Source: Asterella californica (taxonomy: Eukaryota > Streptophyta > Marchantiopsida > Marchantiales > Aytoniaceae). Taken from it: 64,000 bases of DNA. The stretch lies in assembly GCA_036924285.1 (NCBI GenBank), contig JAYKYS010000011.1:9734001-9798000 (forward strand), read 5' to 3'. Position 1 is the first letter of the stretch; each line of letters starts with the position of its first letter. The notes beneath the pieces were generated by a model that was given only the letters and a program-made list of their open reading frames with translations, did no database searches and had not been told where the DNA came from. This document shows positions 1-12,500 of this stretch, piece by piece. The translations under genes were made by a program, and so were the position numbers.

Positions 1-1714
1 CTCTATTTCACTTGCAGCTATTTTTGGAGAAATTAACTAGAGTGTTGAGATTTTTCATGAGATCTTTATACGTCACTGAGAGAGGATCTCTTGAAGAAGT
101 ACCAAGATTCTAGCTGTGATCAAAGTCTTGAGGAGAAGGGGACCATATGGTGCAATGACATCCTAACACTGATCAGCAGAATAGCTTGAGACTACTCCTC
201 AGTGTAAATATACTTTGATATTCATGTTGTGTCTCCTGTTGTACGTGCTGTCAAAACACAGTGCTAAACTTCACTCCATTTATTCCATGTTCTCCAAATA
301 TTCATCCACGAGACTAAACAAGAATATTGGCTTGAACGGTCCATGCACACAAGAACTGTCTTTAAACCACAAGCACCGCTATATTAATTTTAATCTCTGC
401 TAAGTAAGTTCGGCACGAGCAGCGGCCCTTGGGAAATTTGCGCAACACAGTCACCATCACAGTACATGATCAAACATTGTATCTTGGTAACGAAATGACA
501 GAAGAGAAAGGGCTTCAAAATGAGCCCATGATGAGTTCAAGAGGAATACGGACGACTTCAAAATTATCAAGTGAATCCTGGGTCATGAGAACTATACAAA
601 TAGGATATTTTAAATTTTAAATTTTGAAATATTCTACTACCCAACATATTTTGTTATAATCACTTACTCCTCGCGTTATCATGACCCAGCGAGCTCTTTT
701 GAGACAGAGAGCTCGACTGGGGCCTTGGCCTCCCGCACTCTGACTGAGAGAAAAAGAAGAGCTACAGTGAAAGAGGTCCGTCGCGTGCGAAGTGAAGCCT
801 TTTATACCCATAATGGTGGTTTAACAGTCCCTAGTGCACAATCTCTGTCTTGAACGGACCTTGACTAAAACCAGCAAGTTTTGTACTCGTCGCGTTGGAT
901 TAGTGTTCGTGTTGACTTTACATATCGATAGCATTTAACGTTCAGCGTCGTTCATTGAACTCACATTCTTTCGTTTCTATGTCTCTTTTCTATGTTCACA
1001 CACACAGGTTTTGCTCAAGGTCTGTTCAAGCCAGTCTTTATGCACATGTACCCATTCAAGCCAATCTTCCGAATAAACAAGGAGCTCCATTTGCAATAGA
1101 ATTGCGGGCTTTATGCTTTAACCGGATCTATCCCTTTCCTTTACACTATGACTATTTATCTATTTACACTATGACTTCATCTGTCTGTTCTCATAATCTC
1201 CTTTTTCTTTTCAGTTTTTACCATTACTCTATCCATCCGTTCGACAAAAGATTCTCCTTTTCCTTTGCAGTTTTCACAACTGACACCTAGCAGCAAGAGA
1301 ACGACTAGAAAGACAAGAACAAATCAACGAGTTTGCAAACACGATAACAAGATATTTTGATATTCCTGCCATATCTTAAGATTGCATTACTTGATCGTGC
1401 ATATTAGTAACCGGTCATATCTCTATGAAGAAAATTTGGTTAAAAATATATGAATAGTATAATCAACTCTGGTGATCTCGTATTTGTCATGTGCAGTGTC
1501 TTCAGATTATGATAGATCTACTATTTCTAGTAAGAGTGTGGTCTAGTAATGCGATATTAAGAGAGGTGGGTCAAGTCTAACCAACATTAAGAGTGCGGTA
1601 CAGTAAATTTTTGAATAAGCATTCAAACAATATTTATGGTCTCTTACACATTTCTTTTCTCTAGTTTTCTTTCGTTTTTCTGTTTTCCTCATAGAACATT
1701 CTCGCTTACAGTGC

Positions 1715-1809
1715 GATGAAGTGCGAAGAGAGGGAATATACATACCCCTTAATTTATGTCTTTATCCTTCTTCTTGGAAAGGTTAGGCTGTAAATTAAGT
1801 TAAAAATGT
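1715..1809. repeat. Small dispersed repeat, copy 1 of 3
   Basis: A ~95-bp AT-rich segment with a GAAGAGAGGGAATAT core, then TTAATTTA and a TTGGAAAGGTTAGG-like tail. It aligns by eye with 9330-9420 and, more weakly, with 45215-45290. No coding capacity and no clear terminal repeats are visible. It could be a short non-autonomous element or a fragment of a larger repeat. Confidence 0.45.
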
Positions 1810-2660
1810 TTTTACTCATGCATACCAAGACAAGGATTTGGTTATCAATCAGCGCCATGTGTGACCAAGCTAACTAAGTTCAGTTATAGATGTTCAACTT
1901 TGGTAGTTTATCTTTAATAGTTCAAAATTTAACACTCCACCTTCCGCTTCAGTTAACGAGCTTCGTTGGTTCCCCACCCTGAAGATGCAGCCTACATTCA
2001 TCGAAAACCATAAAGTTCACTGTAGTGGATTGTTCTTTAAGCTGTTAGACCGAAATAGTTGAAAACTGAATCACCAAAAGTAGCTCCGTGAACGAACTCG
2101 ACAGAAAGGAACCACATGTCATCCAGATATGTCTTTACCTCTTAATTTCACAAAATGATGATCTTGTTTACATAAACGAACTATAGATTCTCTCTAGAAG
2201 AGTAGAACGCGTAATTATTCAAAGGTTGTGTGTTGTTGCTTAGCGCCTCTAGATGTTGGACCCTTCAGACATGAACACTGAAATAGATGTCCTGGATTCA
2301 ACCCCGGATTCGAATGGTTGCATATGCGTTAGACGACGAGCTAAAGTTCAAAAAAATCTAGAAGAGCAGCTCAAATTCTAACCGCCCTAAGATAATGCGG
2401 CTCAATAAGCATCCCCAACGGCCTTGTACAGATGAGTTAAGGAGACGATAAAAGTAAATTCGTAAACGCCGCTAAAGGAAGACCACAGCTTACCGCACGG
2501 CCGTTAAGTTTAATGTAAGCGGACGTAAATTTTTTTTAAAAAGAACGCGGTCGTAAAATGAAGGTCAGTTTTAAGGATAATTTTGGTGCGTCCATGCAAG
2601 TAAATGCAAGCGGACCAAAGATGTTTACCTAACGTAACGTTTACGTAACGGATGAAATAT

Positions 2661-2796
2661 GACGAGTAGGGTCACACACGTTCATTCAGTCATTCCACCT
2701 GACGGGCATATCAGCTTACGCTGTCATGACCGCGACCGGCGGACGAAGGAAGACGAGTAGGGTGAAAAAAGACCATTCAGTCATTCCACCCGACGG
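2661..2796 (+). repeat. 45-bp imperfect direct repeat, 91-bp spacing
   Basis: A unit beginning GACGAGTAGGGT and ending TTCATTCAGTCATTCCACC plus a GACGG-like tail occurs at 2661-2706 and again at 2752-2797. The intervening ~45 bp are not repeated. The copies differ by substitutions in the middle. Confidence 0.7.
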
Positions 2797-3429
2797 ACGT
2801 AGCAACTGACGGTGATAGGATCCTTGTGCGTGATGGATACGATCGATTTTTCTTCCAATCCGCGTGTGTGCGTAGGCAGAGGACGGAAGGAGACTTTACT
2901 CTCCATGAAAGTTGACGGACCACGACAATTTTTGTTTTGACACGATTCGACGAGAGACAACGAGTAGCAATCAGGGATGCTTGGACTTTCCAGCAGTGTC
3001 AATTCTTGCTTGGTTTTTTCTGATCAATTTCATTCACATAGCGCGGAAAGAAATTGCATGCCGATATTGCTGTCCTTCTAATCTCATCTTGTCTCATCTA
3101 ACCTCATCTTTCTCTTTCTTCTTTGTTTCTCCTATATTTTTTTGTGTTTTCCTAATGTCATAGCCTGTACAGACTACGTCCATTCCCTTGCCGAAAGAGG
3201 ACAACAAACACAACGGATCTATCTTGTCAGATTTTCTTCTCCAATCTGTTCCTGCCACTCCGCTTGATAATCCCACTGATGATTCCATCCTCGAGAAAAG
3301 GTTTCCGTTCGATAGTTTTGAAGCGGCTTGTTCTGATAATCATCGATTTTAGTGTCAAGTAGACAGATTTCGTAGACCGTGAACTTCACCACCGTTTCAA
3401 CTTTATCGTGATACATTTCTTTTTTTAGA

Positions 3430-4576
3430 GATGCCGAGCATTATAGGCTTAGATCTTACATATATATCGATTTTAATTTCTGCAGCGTTCCACCTGATTT
3501 TCTCATTCTAGGCTTAGACTTTGTACTAATCTCAAAATCTTTTTCCACTGTTTTTTCTTGTCTACAAGCTCTCCTAGATCCCTTCCATTACATCGACTCC
3601 AAAGGAAGCTGGTTGATTTTACGGGACTCCAAGTCTAATCTCTTCTCGTATCCTAAGTTTCTACAGTCTTCCCAAGATTCTCGTCTTCTAAAGCCAACAG
3701 TGCATGCTGTGTACGGTCTTAAGTGTATCCATTGCGTGTGTGAAAACGTCGAATCCTCAGTTTATTGATTTGCATGCAAGCACTTTCCTTATCTTTCTGA
3801 TGTTCGTACGAAGAGCATCCAGAGCTAAACGTACTGTGGGAGCACAGTGCTCACACGGTAGAGTCTCAATTCCCAGATTGCTGGAATTGTCCTTAACATT
3901 GAATTGCATAGGAGGTGACCTGGACATGTGTTATTGGCCACCCTTGTGTCTATTCCTACACAATGAGTGCATGAGTGGCTTACTATCTATTGAGAGGGGA
4001 GGAAGTTTACTGCATTTATATGTGTAAGGTGTTATTTCGCTTCAGGCTACCAGCGCTCTGCAGGTCAAACAACGACAGTTATTCATTTTAGATTGGAAAG
4101 ATATTCAGCGATCAGTGGACGGGGAAGTATGCGACTTTAACAACATCCTCCAACGTGCCTTGCAGTTCAATAAGTATCGCAGTGGACATCCGTTGGGGAC
4201 AACTCTTCGTACATGTCTCAGATCAATGATACGTTTCGATAAGTACTCACCTTCTTGCAGGTGGTTTATGACATACGATATCCAAAAGATGCGTAGCGAT
4301 TCTATATGGAAAGCTATCATCCGATCTGAAACTGTTATCATTGCAGACGTAGACAATGTTCTTTGCTCAAACACGCGTGCGCTATTTCATTGTGGAACAA
4401 GCGAATGCTGATATTCAGGAAGAGGAGGAGTACATTGTTGACAGCAGTCCCACTGTTGGACACAACAGAACAGTATCTAATTTTCAAGACCTCGACGTCT
4501 TTCTGGAGTATATGCCGATGTGCAACGTCTTGGACAGGAACTTGGCGGCCAGCAGAGCATTTCCAGGTAAGCTAAC
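3430..4576 (+). pseudogene. Decayed Replitron-like HUH transposase, copy 1
   Basis: This is a degraded homologue of the gene at 57387-58980. Exon 1 remnant 3430-3708 encodes 93 codons sharing YRxRSYIYIDFxFC, then SKSNLFSYPKFL and LLKP with copy 2. It is followed by a GTGTACGG donor-like site and exactly 91 bp of intron. The acceptor AG is changed to TG at 3798-3799. Exon 2 starts at 3800 with MFVRRASRAKR (copy 2: MQMRQAARATR). Motif I reads LSLTLNCIGGD, close to the FTLNN-type motif I of CRESS-type Rep proteins. The HUH motif is broken: first His at 4013-4015 kept, second His now Tyr at 4019-4021, and the next Gln a TAA stop at 4025-4027. About 50 codons that hold the catalytic Tyr in copy 2 are deleted near 4080-4110. 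Downstream homology (NNILQRALQFNKYR, LRTCLRSMIR, an acidic EEEE tract) runs to a GTAAGC donor-like site at 4577. Confidence 0.75.
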
Positions 4577-4640
4577 AATTGTGCTGTATATTTTTTTGTC
4601 TTCTATAAAACTGCACTCTGTCAGCATAGTGTAAGAACGA

Positions 4641-7600
4641 TAACCAGTCATTATAGTTGCTCCAGGTACCACCATGATCGACCATCATCAGCACGCAGTC
4701 AGTCCGATTGCTACAGCAAGTGTTGCTCTCTAGTACATAAATGTGAACAGTTCGGTTACATTTTCTTATCATTGTATTTCGTAGCGAGCTTTCTCGTTTC
4801 CGATACTTCCATAACTCGCTTTCTACTACACTCTTTCTTCCTGTGCAGTACAAGTTTACAGTAGCTTAGCATTTTCTACTCCTCGTTTGTTTGCTACGGA
4901 CGGAAAACGGATCGTAGCAACCATAGCAACTTGCGACTTGAGTTTCTGGCGAATTCATAGACTGCAGAATGTACATATTTTTTACAGAATAAAGTTACTG
5001 CAGGCTCCTTGTAGTCTTTCATCTACACTCACGTTTTTCTTACTTGTTACCTTTTTCATTTTCCGTGTTGCAAACTATTCATGCTGTACGTGAGACAAAC
5101 CAGAACAGAGCATCCCAATCTCTGGCCGCTGCTTATTGTAAACTTTGTAACGTATTGGTATACCAAAAAAATGGACTGTGTAGCGAACGTGACACAGTTT
5201 TAGAGAATAGAAGCGAAACAAAGGAGGGCTGTTGTCTTCAAAATAAATAAGCTAACTTGTTTAATAGCGATAATCCCTCAGCCGCTGCCACAAATAAAAA
5301 GTACACATAAAGTCTAGAAGACAATCTTTTTAACAATTTTTTACAACTAAGGCATCCCAACAAAAACATTAGTTCAAAAATTGTATCTTCATTGCAACTT
5401 CGAACTGTAAATGGGTGAATAAGCATCCCCAAATATGAAAGTTAAATGGAGCGTGCTAAGTTACGTGGAATAAAGCGGAAATGCGAAGGAAACACAAAGG
5501 AAACGAGACTCAAATAATTTCGCTCCAGGACATTACCGGTGGATATTTCGTCTATCGTCACTGATGTTCTATCCGTGTAAATGTTCGCACATGCACATAA
5601 TATGCATGCTAGATGAACTTCTGGTGGAGGAAAAGAAAAGGAAAAACGTGGTTAAATTAATAGTGTTGATTTGCGATTGGTGTCCGTTTAAAGTGATCAG
5701 GGAAAAATACAGATATAGATTTCTTAAATCATTTTAGACAAGAAGAGAATAAAAGATAAATTTTTCTAAATTCCGACCGACCGAAGCAACCACCAAAGAG
5801 GATGTGTAGGTAAACTACTTAATTTCCCTGGTAGCAGATCATTCAGACTCTCGATTTACTGCTGCGGTGATGTTGTCTGAAGTACAGTGCTGTAACGGTT
5901 CAGTCCTCTCAGCTTCGAGTTCTGGCCGGATTGGCTGATTTCTGTCCAACAGTGAGAATGTCGTCAACTTTCCGTGCCACTTTTGTAAGGTTTGTACATC
6001 ACCACCGCTTGAAAAGGAACAAGCCTTAGCCTCATCATTCGTCCATACTGTAGTCAGATCTGCAGTGTGACCGCGGCTATTTATGATTTTATGACTACGA
6101 GAAGGATTCCAAGACTCGGAGTCTGGAACCAAGGGAATACTGTTCGGTGAGTGAATTCAAGTCGAAAACCACACTCCTCTGCATCGTTCGCGTGGTACTC
6201 GATCGTCTATTTGTTATTACATAAAAAAATCAAACCATCATAGAGGCAGATGACACCCTAATGATGGTATTTTGGCGCTTCATATTGTACCTATTGAGAA
6301 CTTTGTTTCACTGGTTCCCAGGGCTAGCTGAAAGTCTTGGAAGATCCGTGGGGAACATCACCTCGAGTGTTGTTAGCGGGACTAATCATTAGTGGCTTTA
6401 GCAGCAAAAGTGTAGATGGTGAAAGTCCTCTGCATTGGAGTGTATGTCCTCTGCATACTGCAACTTAGCTTCCGGAGATATGTCGTCTTGACACCATCTC
6501 AGCTTTCCTACTACTTTTCTGCTTCGTCGATGTTACCTCCTTGCAGCGAATCATGTTCAGAGATGTAAATCAATCTTATCATAAGATTTTTCACTTCTGG
6601 TTTGTCTGAAGTTAAAAGCTGGAAATTGTAATCTATGAAGCAAACTAACCGGATGAGAATCGTTGTTCATTTGCGCTAGTAGCTCTAAAGATTAAGATCT
6701 AGCTAGCCAGTTAGCTACGCTTGGTGAGCCTTCTGATCTGTTTTCATCTGCTTGGATGCATAATAACCAGTGGCATGAATATCAGGATAAGGATAGTGGA
6801 ACTTAAAGTTTGCCTGAAACTTCAGTGTAGCAACATGATATTCAAGTTTCGTAGGTCTTTCCATCAGTACTGGTAGGAACCATTACTAGTGAGCACGTGC
6901 ATTCCGCAGCAAGCACAAGTTAGTTCCCAATGGGCAGAAGGTATAAACTTTAAAGCTAGTCAGCAGTCATGTTCAAACAAGCAAAAGCATCTTGCATAGG
7001 CCTTCATGATTACCGACAAACAGGTTCTGTAAATTCTTCACCATCCTACGTTAATGTGATTGTCGACCAGATCATCTTCTCTTTCCAGTATATAGAGGAA
7101 ACGGATTTATTCACGGGAGACAACCAGAGCGAGAAAAAAACTATATATCCACGGCCGGGCACGCTTTATGTACTAATATGGCAGCTACAGCATTGCACAT
7201 ATAAGTGGATGTGGAGATACTAGACTCGATCACTCAAGCCGAAGCGAGCAAACCGTTTCACTGAGACGAAAGGGGAAGAGGGAGAAACTGTAGAGGGTCA
7301 TGAACCAAGTCGAGAGTACAGCAAGCGAACCAAGACAACAACCACCAGACAGACAGCAAGGCTCAGCATAGTTTGTCCTGGCGGTTAAATCAACCGGACA
7401 CGATAGTTTAGAATATCGAAAAGCTGGTGAGTTGTTACCAAAAAAGCTCTGGATACTGTAAGTTACAGCGTCACATGGTACAGATTCTGCCAGTCTCCTC
7501 AGAACAGGAACAATAATAGAATGAGTGTTTCAGACACGGCCGCCAGGTGGACAATCCAACTGCAAACGAAAAACTTGTGATTACCACTTTACTGTGAAGA

Positions 7601-9299
7601 CAAACTTTATTATCGAACTTGACTGACATAATTTTGGATATGATATATCGCAAATGTGAAGAGACCCTTATTTGATTATCACCGGAAGCTTTGAAGAGTT
7701 AAGATGAAACCCTCAGTACCTTATAAAAGTAAGGAAAAGAATTTTTCCTTTTTTGCTCCTCTTGTATATTAAGTCACGGGGAAGATTCTCTTTTTCTCGA
7801 AGAAACCATACGATTATCTCAGTCACTACTAATCAGAGGGTAAAGCTCTTGAACTGCTTTCTACTGATTCACTCTTCTAATTCAATGACTGAATGAAAAC
7901 ATTACTATCAAAAGCTTTTTGGGTGTTAACGGGTGATTTTCCTGTGCTCCGCGAATGCAAACTTGAGAAAATATGCATCCAAAGTGGCACTTCAGCAAAA
8001 AGAGGGAAAACGACAAACGGGAAAAAAATTCGGGCTTCTTATTCGTGGAGCTATTCGTTATGCGACTGAAAGCTGTGGCCATTCGTTTGTGTCTGGAACA
8101 GTACGTACACAAGTTCGGTTTAAATTAAAACTGTGATCCTGATTTTAAGAAGAGATGTATTATATTATATAGCTCTAAATATAGTACATTATTCTTATAC
8201 TATAGTTAGAGTGGAAGGTCTAAATACAAAGCCAGAAGTTATCGCAATGATTACTGGACTGGTTTAGACTTCAGACGTCGGGTGTTCGAGGCAGAATAAG
8301 GAGATACAAAATACATTCCTGTAACACGATAAATTTCATTAGTACACTCTCGTAACACGATAATACTTCATTAATTTGGAAATGTAATAATATAAGATTT
8401 AGAAGGGTCTGTAAACTACTGAACAGTGTCAAAAGTGCATCAGGAGCACATCTGATTAGTTCTCAGCAAAAATATTTCAGTATCAATAATAAGAACACCT
8501 CTAATACATAGAACCAAGTGGACTCCAACCATAATGCAAGGAAGTCATTAATTGACACGGAGAGTGCTCCAGGTGACCCGGAGAAGTTGTAGGGTCACTA
8601 GGGTTTTAGGGTGAAAGTTTCCGCTAAATACATATGTTTCTAGTCACCTAAAAGGGCGTGTCAAAGTTATAACCTTTCTGATAGATTCTTCTCACGTATT
8701 CTTTCACGGGAAAATGTTACGGTTGCGGCCAAGAGGTCATGGATATTTTCTACGGTTACCTCCTGAGGCAGTTGCAAGAAACAGCGGTGATCGACTCCAA
8801 CTCATTTTTTTTCTAAATCGTATGTGAGTTTCAATCATAAGTAAATTTAGAATTTCAATAATTTATTAAAATTATCAAAAAGTCAAAAGATGAAAAAGTA
8901 AAAAACTTAAAATGATTCAAAAACACCCTTTGATCGATACACGACTCTAGACAAAACTCACCTTGGATAAACTAAGGCCATTTTCCTTCTTGCAATTAGA
9001 GAAATCTTTTGTTTTAGCTTTGACACGCTCTATTACACCTTTGATTGATTTTCGAAAGTAAAGCCAGTCACTTTGTCTCTGTTTTGTTTATCATTTCATT
9101 CTCGATAGTGACTGAATATCTCTATCATTCAAATTATTTAACAATTAAATACACTTAAGATGATACATTCTCAAAAAACTGATGTGTGCATTCTGAAATG
9201 TCATTAATCTAATAAAATGACTAGTTTTACGGTCGATATTCTGTAAAAAAATTAAAAAATATCACGGTCTCGTTGCGTAAGCTCACAGGATTAGGAGTG
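4641..9299. other. No recognised gene
   Basis: Only short frames (the longest about 97 codons, minus strand 5839-6132) with no motif I recognise. That minus frame contains the residues TVWTNDEAKACSF and looks faintly coding-like, but I cannot place it. AT-rich runs at 8150-8210 and 8860-8930. No LTR, terminal repeat or RNA gene seen. Confidence 0.4.
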
Positions 9300-9567
9300 C
9301 GGGAGGAATGCATATTTTCACCCCCTCCAAGTTCGGAAGAGAGGGAATATGTATTCTCTTTAATTTATTTTTTTACCGTTCGTTTTGAAAGAGTTAAGTA
9401 ATAAATTGAAATTATAAAAATCTAATCGAACATTAATCTGTCTGTATTTTTCTCTCGATCATTGTACTTTTCTCTCATCACTGTAAGCGGACACCAAGGA
9501 CCAATAAAGATTTTTGATATTTATCGTTATCTTCATCTTTGCCAAAACTTCGGGAGGAATGCATATT
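9300..9567. repeat. 17-bp exact direct repeat bracketing 234 bp
   Basis: CGGGAGGAATGCATATT occurs exactly at 9300-9316 and 9551-9567. The enclosed 234 bp are AT-rich and contain the dispersed repeat at 9330-9420. The arrangement resembles a target-site duplication around a short non-autonomous insertion, but I see no A-tail or terminal inverted repeats to decide its class. Confidence 0.5.
9330..9420. repeat. Small dispersed repeat, copy 2 of 3
   Basis: Aligns with 1715-1809 (GGAAGAGAGGGAATAT, TTTAATTTAT, TTTTGAAAGAGTTAAG) and with 45215-45290. It lies inside the segment bracketed by the 17-bp direct repeat. Confidence 0.45.
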
Positions 9568-12500
9568 AGGGTTTTGGCTTGTATAATATTATCATCGGAG
9601 GAAGTTATGGAAATGATGCATAAAGAGATTCAGTGCTTTTCCAATTATACTTTCTATGGTTAGTTTTGTTTTATAACTTATCAGTTATGCAAAAAATGTA
9701 TAAATTAGAAACTAGAAATATACAATAATCAAGAGATGAGAATATACAAACTAAAATTATTAAATATAATTTGAAAATGATAAAACACGCATTGCTAGAA
9801 CCACTGCGGATACACTGCTGTGAACTCCGTTAGCTAAAAGAACAAATTTGAAATGATAAGAATCATGCTACAACGACTATCAAGGTACCGCTACATGTCC
9901 AGGTGAAAATGACGTAACTTGGCAACAAGGCATATATCTCCGATCTAGGAATTGGACAAGTTATTTAATAATGTAAGTTCAACGAGCAACATATAATAAT
10001 ATTTTAGATGGTAGTTCAGTAATATGTTGATTATGCAAAAGGTAATCCTAGAGTAATCTTTGATCAAACGTAATTTCTATCGTATAGACTCAGTTAACCT
10101 CCATGAGTGTCTGGATCTTTTACTCAAGACCGCCGAGCAAGTGAGAATGACGTAAACGTCGAAAGTGGTGCATTGTCACAATTTTTAAGATGATTGAAAG
10201 TAAACTCGATTTCTAAGACTTTTTGAAAATGTTTTCTTGTGAAAGTGGTATAAGACTCAGTTCCGTGGAAGTACAACCGTACAATTTACAAACAGAGTGT
10301 CTTGAAAAAGTTAAGAGCGGCTCTGTATCTACAGTTTTGTAACGGCAGAAAGAGATCGGACGCGTGCAAGTCAAGGTTGGTAATAAGATGCCCCGACTGT
10401 TCACAGTTTCAGTTTCAAAAATAAAGTTAGAGCGGCAAAGTACAAGTTCTCACATTTTAGAAGATAGTTTTAAAATAAGTCATTTTCAGTTCAGTCTTCG
10501 CAGTTTAGAGCGTGGCGAGAGATATCTGCCACACGTTTGACTGTTTTGAAACTGTAGGTGCATATATGCTTTTAGTGAGAAATCATTTGTGTAAAGATAA
10601 TGTAAATGTAACAGTTTACAATGTTGCAAATGATGTATAGAATTTCTTTTATTTAACTTATATATTTATACTATATATATGTCACATTTCAATGAAAGAT
10701 TAGTGGTTCAACTAGATTTTATATTAACTATATTATACTTTCAAACGTATCATACTATATATTTCTTTTTCAGTTGAAGATTTATCCTTGAAACCAAAAC
10801 TAAATGATGGTACAGATAAATATCAAAATTATCGACTGTATCACAAAAATATTGTAAAACTCAAAAACGATAATAAATCTAAGATTAAAAACACCTTAAA
10901 GTTTAAAATCAAAATCATATATAGAATAAACAAAAAATACAATTCAGAGGTGTATAAAGTTGAATTATTTAAAACTTCATAATACTAGAAACATCTTAAA
11001 AATTTAGATGCACCCAGAATGATATCTTACTATATTCTTCTATCATAGTATTTACTATATATTGTGATATTTGATATGTCATAATACACAATGCATACAA
11101 TGTTTTGTAGGTTTATATGTTTGACGATGTGGTCCCCAACTTACCTCTTTTAGGAGACTACTGTAAAAAAAGCGCGTCTTTTTAATAATGTCAAGAGAAG
11201 CGAAGCAACCGGAAACACTGAATGCACAATATTAAGGAGGGTTAAACATAAACGTTAAACTTTGATTACCACAGAGCACTTATTCTACTTTAGTTGAAAC
11301 TTTTCATAGCAGGTACGAGCTAACGTGGGGATACATTGCAGTGAATTCAGGATATCGAGGGAACGAGAGGAGCGAGAGTACTAGTCAGTGGAGGAGTAAG
11401 AGGGAGCTGCAGAGCCGAAAGCAGTCGATGAGGTCAGCAGATTCCCAAGACTGGAAGCAGTGGATGAGTGGAGATCGACGAGCCAACTACTTTATAAGCT
11501 ACAGTAGCTTTTGGTGCAGGCAGCTGAGCCGAAAGAGAACAGGTTAGTTCAAGTCAAGTTGTTGATACATTTGCAGGAGCCTCACAGGAGGAAGCAGCAA
11601 CAACAACGTTTCAGTGAACAGTAGCATTGCCTGCCTGATAAAGCAGCTACGCTGGAAAGGAGAGAATTCTAAGCAAATCTTCTGATCAGGTGGTCTGCCA
11701 GACCCTTCGATATCCGCTTGCTCAACTGACGAATGAACAGCTTCAAGACAAGTAAGAAACAAGGAGTTAATCCATCCACAGGTTCCCTGCGGCTACCTTT
11801 TTACGTCAACCTCAGTCAATGGCCAAACCTTGGTCTCCTACATAAGAAACCAAACAACCATAGGAAATAGGTCCGCTCAGGAAGCACGATCTGGTGAAGC
11901 CGCCATATGTTTTGTGAGGTGAAGTAGGCTCTTGGTCTACTATTAGTGTTTAAGGTTTTAGAGAATTCCAGAAGAAAGCACATTCCGCTTCAGTTACGGA
12001 TGAGCTTCCTCGCTTTGGGCCTTGCTCACTTAACCCATCGTGACTTCAAATGTAATATCAGTATCGAGCAGGGAAGAGATAAGACATACCTTGTACAGTT
12101 CTCTCTCTCAACAAAAGAGCAAGGTAATATGGAAAGCGGAACGAAGATATGCGCCAACGTAATATGTTAGTAGTTCACGCAACAGTAAGTACTGTCTGAC
12201 ATTATACTTTTCAACCTGTGAGTATATACAACGATGTTGCGGCAATGACATTACTACTTATGTCTGTGTTTGCTGCAAGATTTAGTGTACTCCATCGGTA
12301 AAAGATTGATTACATAACAAGGAAAGGAAGAGAGAAGAAGCAGAGTTGGCTATGCTGTGCCGAGAGAGCGAGAAGTCACAGTACAGTAGTCAGTAGCTGA
12401 TGAGAACTGTGTGAATGGGACTTCTGGCAGCAATTCCAGACTCAGGAAGCCACGTCTGAGAGCTACATCACTTACCATTCCACCGTAAGTAGGCAAGACG

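Larger units (their letters stand above)
1..3429. other. No recognised gene; intergenic/repeat sequence
   Basis: Reading frames here are short (at most 111 codons) and none carries a motif I recognise. A 42-codon ATG frame at 2253-2381 (+), with an Asp-rich start and a CICVRRR stretch, looks coding-like but is unassigned. Positions 2390-2900 are richer in CG-containing words (GACG, ACGTAA) than their surroundings. An open stretch at about 3167-3350 (+) is Ser/Asp/Pro-rich. It lies directly upstream of the decayed HUH gene and may be part of its lost N-terminus, but I cannot align it with copy 2. Confidence 0.5.
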
